From Micrococcales bacterium (GTDB lineage: Bacteria > Actinomycetota > Actinomycetes > Actinomycetales > CAWJMD01), in contig PDSI01000223.1 of NCBI GenBank assembly GCA_002748415.1, positions 1 through 36,505 on the forward strand: DNA of 36,505 bases, written 5' to 3'. The notes under the pieces were generated by a model. The model was not told the origin of the DNA. It worked only from the letters and a program-made list of their open reading frames with translations, and searched no databases. Every line of letters starts with the position of its first letter. Position 1 is the first letter of the stretch. The translations under genes were made by a program, and so were the position numbers. Below are positions 33,857-36,505 of this stretch, piece by piece.

Positions 33857-35758
33857 ATGAGCGGCATCGGCGGCCCGGCCGGCATCCAGGGGTACGCGCT
33901 GCGTTCGTCGCTGCGCAAGGACGCCTCGGTCAAGGACCACAAGTTGGCTCCTGGGACGCTGCGGCGCATCGGCGGGTTCGCCCGCCCCTACAGCCGCACC
34001 ATCGCAGCGTTCCTGGCCACTGTGGTCACCACCTCCGCGCTCGTGGTGGCTGTTCCGTTGTTGATCCAGCGCCTGGTGGACGACGGCGTCTCGGTGGGCG
34101 ACCGGCGCTTGGTGGTGAGCCTAGCGCTGGCCATTGCGGCGATCGCGGTCGCGGAGGCGCTGGTCGGCATCCTGCAACGCTGGCTCAGCGTGCGCATCGG
34201 CGAGGGACTCATCTTCGACCTGCGCACCACGGTCTTCGGCCATGTGCAGCGCCAGCCGATCGCATTCTTCACGCGCACCCAGACGGGCTCGTTGGTCTCC
34301 CGGCTGAACAACGACGTCACCGGCGCCCAGCAGACGTTTACCAGCACCTTGTCCTCGGTGGTCGCCAACATCGTCTCGCTGGTCATGGTCGGCGGTGCGA
34401 TGTTCGCCCTGTCCTGGCAGATCACCGTGGCCACCCTGCTGCTGTTGCCGGTGTTCCTGCTGCCGGCCCGCCGAGTCGGATCCCGGCTGGCCGGGCTCAC
34501 CCGCGAACAGATGCAGCTGAACGCGGAGCTGGGCAACCGGATGACCGAGCGGTTCAACGTGGCCGGTGCGTTGCTGGTGACGTTGTTCGGCCGCCGCGAC
34601 ACCGAGGCCGGCCAGTTCGCCGAACGGGCCGGGCGGGTGCGCGACGTGGGAATCCGGATCGCCATGGTCAACCGGTATTTCTTCGCCACGATGACCCTGG
34701 TGGCCTCGCTGGCCACCGCGCTCGTCTACGGGATCGGCGGCTGGTTCGCGATCTCCGGAACCCTCACCGTGGGAACCCTTCTCGCTCTCGCCGCCCTGTT
34801 GGGCCGGCTGTACGGGCCGATCACCGCACTGGCCAACGTCCGGGTCGATGTGATGAGTGCGCTGGTTTCCTTCGAGCGGGTGTTCGAGGTGTTGGACCTG
34901 GAGCCGCTGGTGGCCGACCCACCGGCGCCCGTGCCGCTACCGGACGGTCCCCTGGAGGTGGAACTGGACGCCGTCGGCTTCACCTACCCGAAGGCCCAGG
35001 ACGTGTCGCTGGCCTCGCTGGAGCAGGCGGGGACGCCAGGGCAGGGCGACGGCGACCGGCCGGTGCTACGCGACGTCTCGTTGCGGGTGCGCCCAGGGCA
35101 GACCCTGGCACTGGTGGGCCCCAGCGGCGCCGGCAAGACCAGCATCACCGCACTGGTGGCCAGGCTGTACGACCCCACGGCCGGCGCCGTGCGCGTCGGT
35201 GGCGTGGACCTGCGGGACGCCGCCCTGGCCGATGTGCACGATCGCATCGGGATGGTGACCCAAGAGGCGCACATGTTCCACGACACGGTGCGGGCCAACC
35301 TGCTGTATGCCCACCCGGATGCCTCGGCGGCCGACCTGGAGACCGCCCTACGCGCGGCGCAGGCATGGGACGTGGTGCAAGGGTTGCCGTTCGGCCTGGA
35401 CACCGTGGTCGGTGACCGGGGGCACCGGTTGTCCGGGGGAGAGAAACAGCGCATCGCGTTGGCGCGGCTGCTGTTGAAAGCCCCAGGGGTGGTGGTGCTG
35501 GACGAGGCGACCGCGCACCTGGATTCCGAATCGGAGTGCGCCGTGCAACATGCCTTGGACACCGCCTTGTCCGCCCGCACGGCCATCGTCATCGCCCACC
35601 GGTTGTCGACGGTGCGCGGGGCTGACCTGATCGCCGTGATCGACGACGGCCGGGTGGTCGACAGCGGAACCCATGACGAGCTGCTGGCTCGCGACGGACT
35701 GTACGAGCAGCTGTATCGCCAGCAGTTCCGCGAGCGTTCGCTGCTGCGATCGCGCTGA
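33857..35758 (+). CDS. ABC exporter half-transporter (MsbA/MDR-like, fused TMD-NBD)
   Basis: A 633-residue inner-membrane exporter subunit expected to act as a homodimer. The membrane domain (about residues 35-335) shows six hydrophobic helices and the coupling-helix motif around FFTRTQTGSLVSRLNNDVTGAQQ. The nucleotide-binding domain (about 365-620) has Walker A GPSGAGKTS (about 420), Q-loop VTQEAHMFHDTVRANLLYA, signature LSGGEKQRIALARLLLK (about 524), Walker B VVVLDEATAHLD, and switch His in VIAHRLSTVRGADLI. An insertion of about 20 residues (AQDVSLASLEQAGTPGQGDGD) interrupts the first strands of the NBD. ATG 33857 follows a GAGGAG site. It lies 87 bp after the ABC-F gene in the same direction, so the two may be co-transcribed. 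Substrate unknown. Confidence 0.95.
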   Translation: MSGIGGPAGIQGYALRSSLRKDASVKDHKLAPGTLRRIGGFARPYSRTIAAFLATVVTTSALVVAVPLLIQRLVDDGVSVGDRRLVVSLALAIAAIAVAEALVGILQRWLSVRIGEGLIFDLRTTVFGHVQRQPIAFFTRTQTGSLVSRLNNDVTGAQQTFTSTLSSVVANIVSLVMVGGAMFALSWQITVATLLLLPVFLLPARRVGSRLAGLTREQMQLNAELGNRMTERFNVAGALLVTLFGRRDTEAGQFAERAGRVRDVGIRIAMVNRYFFATMTLVASLATALVYGIGGWFAISGTLTVGTLLALAALLGRLYGPITALANVRVDVMSALVSFERVFEVLDLEPLVADPPAPVPLPDGPLEVELDAVGFTYPKAQDVSLASLEQAGTPGQGDGDRPVLRDVSLRVRPGQTLALVGPSGAGKTSITALVARLYDPTAGAVRVGGVDLRDAALADVHDRIGMVTQEAHMFHDTVRANLLYAHPDASAADLETALRAAQAWDVVQGLPFGLDTVVGDRGHRLSGGEKQRIALARLLLKAPGVVVLDEATAHLDSESECAVQHALDTALSARTAIVIAHRLSTVRGADLIAVIDDGRVVDSGTHDELLARDGLYEQLYRQQFRERSLLRSR

Positions 35759-35900
35759 GCGTCGCGACCGCGGTGGGCGGCGGGGTGCTCGGCTGATCGG
35801 GTGACACGTGACCGTTTTGCCGCTTTGGCGAGGTTTTCTTGGCTTGACTTCTCGTGGATTCCAGCTGCGTGCAGCTCACTCGACCTGAGGAGATCCATTC

Positions 35901-36505
35901 GTGAAAACAACCACGACCCGCTCTATCGCGGTCTCCGCCGCTCTGGCCCTGTGCCTGGGCGTCGGGGCATTCGCCGCGAACGCGGCAGCCGGTCCCGGCT
36001 GGTCCAGCGGCACCGGCTTCATCACCAGTGCGGATGTCACGACGACGAGCTACGGCACCTTCGTGCAGGTCAACAACAGCAAACCGGTCAAGGGCCGCAA
36101 CGGGCAGACCATCATGGTGCGGTACCCGCAAGGAATCGATGTCAGCAAGGCGTCCGTCAAGGTCGTAGGGTCCTCCGCTGCGAGCGCGAAGGTCAACGCC
36201 GCCACCAGGACCGTTTCGTTTACCGCGAGCGATGACCTGGGTGCCGAGACCAACGAACCCGTCCTAGTGCTCGTCAAAGATCTGAAAGCAAGCTGGGGCG
36301 GAACTGTGAACTCCAGTTTCCGGTTGTTGACCACGGCGGACACACCGTATGTGGAAGAGTTGAGTACGGCTCTCGACTTGACCGTCGTTCTTGCGTCCTC
36401 GACGCTGACCGCCTCGCAATCCACCGTTACGTTGCCGGCTTTGGACCCCTCGTTGTCTGCACCGGCATGGAACACTTTCACAGCGGGCGAGGCGCTGATA
36501 ACCGA
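35901..36505 (+). CDS. Secreted protein, N-terminal part (3' end outside window)
   Basis: A GTG start at 35901 with GAGGAG at 35887-35892 opens a frame that runs to the window edge (201 complete codons). The signal peptide is clear: KTTTTRSIAVSAALALCLGVGAFAANAAA, with cleavage likely after ANA or NAA around residue 29. The mature part (GPGWSSGTGFITSADV...) is Thr/Val/Ser-rich and alternates hydrophobic residues like a string of beta strands, with no cysteine or catalytic motif in view. VKGRNGQTIMVRYPQGIDV and LTASQSTVTLPALDP suggest Ig-like or adhesin-like modules, but I do not recognise a family. The codon use drifts towards lower GC in the last 200 bases. It lies 142 bp downstream of the ABC exporter and has room for its own promoter. 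Confidence 0.75.
   Translation, partial: MKTTTTRSIAVSAALALCLGVGAFAANAAAGPGWSSGTGFITSADVTTTSYGTFVQVNNSKPVKGRNGQTIMVRYPQGIDVSKASVKVVGSSAASAKVNAATRTVSFTASDDLGAETNEPVLVLVKDLKASWGGTVNSSFRLLTTADTPYVEELSTALDLTVVLASSTLTASQSTVTLPALDPSLSAPAWNTFTAGEALIT

Noticed and set aside
35836..35870. TTGACT-like -35 box before the last gene
   Set aside because: No -10 box lies at suitable spacing, so a promoter cannot be supported from this word alone.

Overview
The window is GC-rich chromosomal DNA, almost certainly from a high-GC Gram-positive bacterium (Actinomycetota). The indicators are strong G/C third-position bias, frequent GTG starts, ATGA/GTGA gene overlaps, a complete actinobacterial sufR-B-D-C-S-U-T iron-sulfur operon, and an FtsK motor of actinobacterial type. 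No rRNA, tRNA, CRISPR array, insertion sequence or prophage was seen. The species cannot be named from the sequence alone.

Layout. 1-4598: the C-terminal part of an FtsK/SpoIIIE translocase (cut by the window edge), a soluble diguanylate cyclase with a helical-repeat front half, and a POT peptide transporter, all on +. 4732-8625 (-): a full-length single-chain FGAM synthase (PurL). 8823-11896 (+): two translationally coupled SPFH/band-7 membrane proteins. 11954-14470 (-): a two-domain VOC protein and its likely AraC-type regulator, then a protein-L-isoaspartate methyltransferase. 14633-17278 (+): a possible small ORF, a soluble HisKA_3-type histidine kinase, a NarL-type response regulator, and a secreted protein carrying four perfect in-frame 11-residue repeats. 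17372-19428: OsmC (-), Hsp20 behind a HAIR-like operator (+), and a secreted/lipoprotein of unknown role (+).

19580-26079 (+): the SUF operon. SufR (Fe-S sensing repressor) is followed by the SufBCD scaffold/ATPase, the SufS-SufU sulfur donor pair and a SufT-like assembly factor. Its promoter is unusually readable: a -35/-10 pair, a leaderless-looking GTG start, and a SufR-like inverted repeat placed on the -10. 26107-27423 (-) encodes a MATE exporter. 27503-28718 is a decayed zone with a broken TspO/MBR-type pseudogene and two identical 87-bp direct repeats, each carrying a long hairpin. 28719-29714 (+) is an anchored extracytoplasmic protein. 29770-31840 (-) is a MalY/PatB-type C-S lyase behind a YpfJ-type zinc metallopeptidase. 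32171-35758 (+) is an ABC-F protein and an ABC exporter half-transporter, followed by the start of a secreted protein that runs off the window.

The best candidate for something undescribed is the kinase / regulator / secreted repeat-peptide locus. The kinase operon and the repeat-protein gene carry a matching two-half-site element (CTAG/TTAG, centres exactly 15 bp apart) at nearly the same distance from their start codons. This suggests that the regulator controls both itself and the secreted repeat protein. The SPFH pair and the hairpin-bearing 87-bp repeats are the next most interesting.
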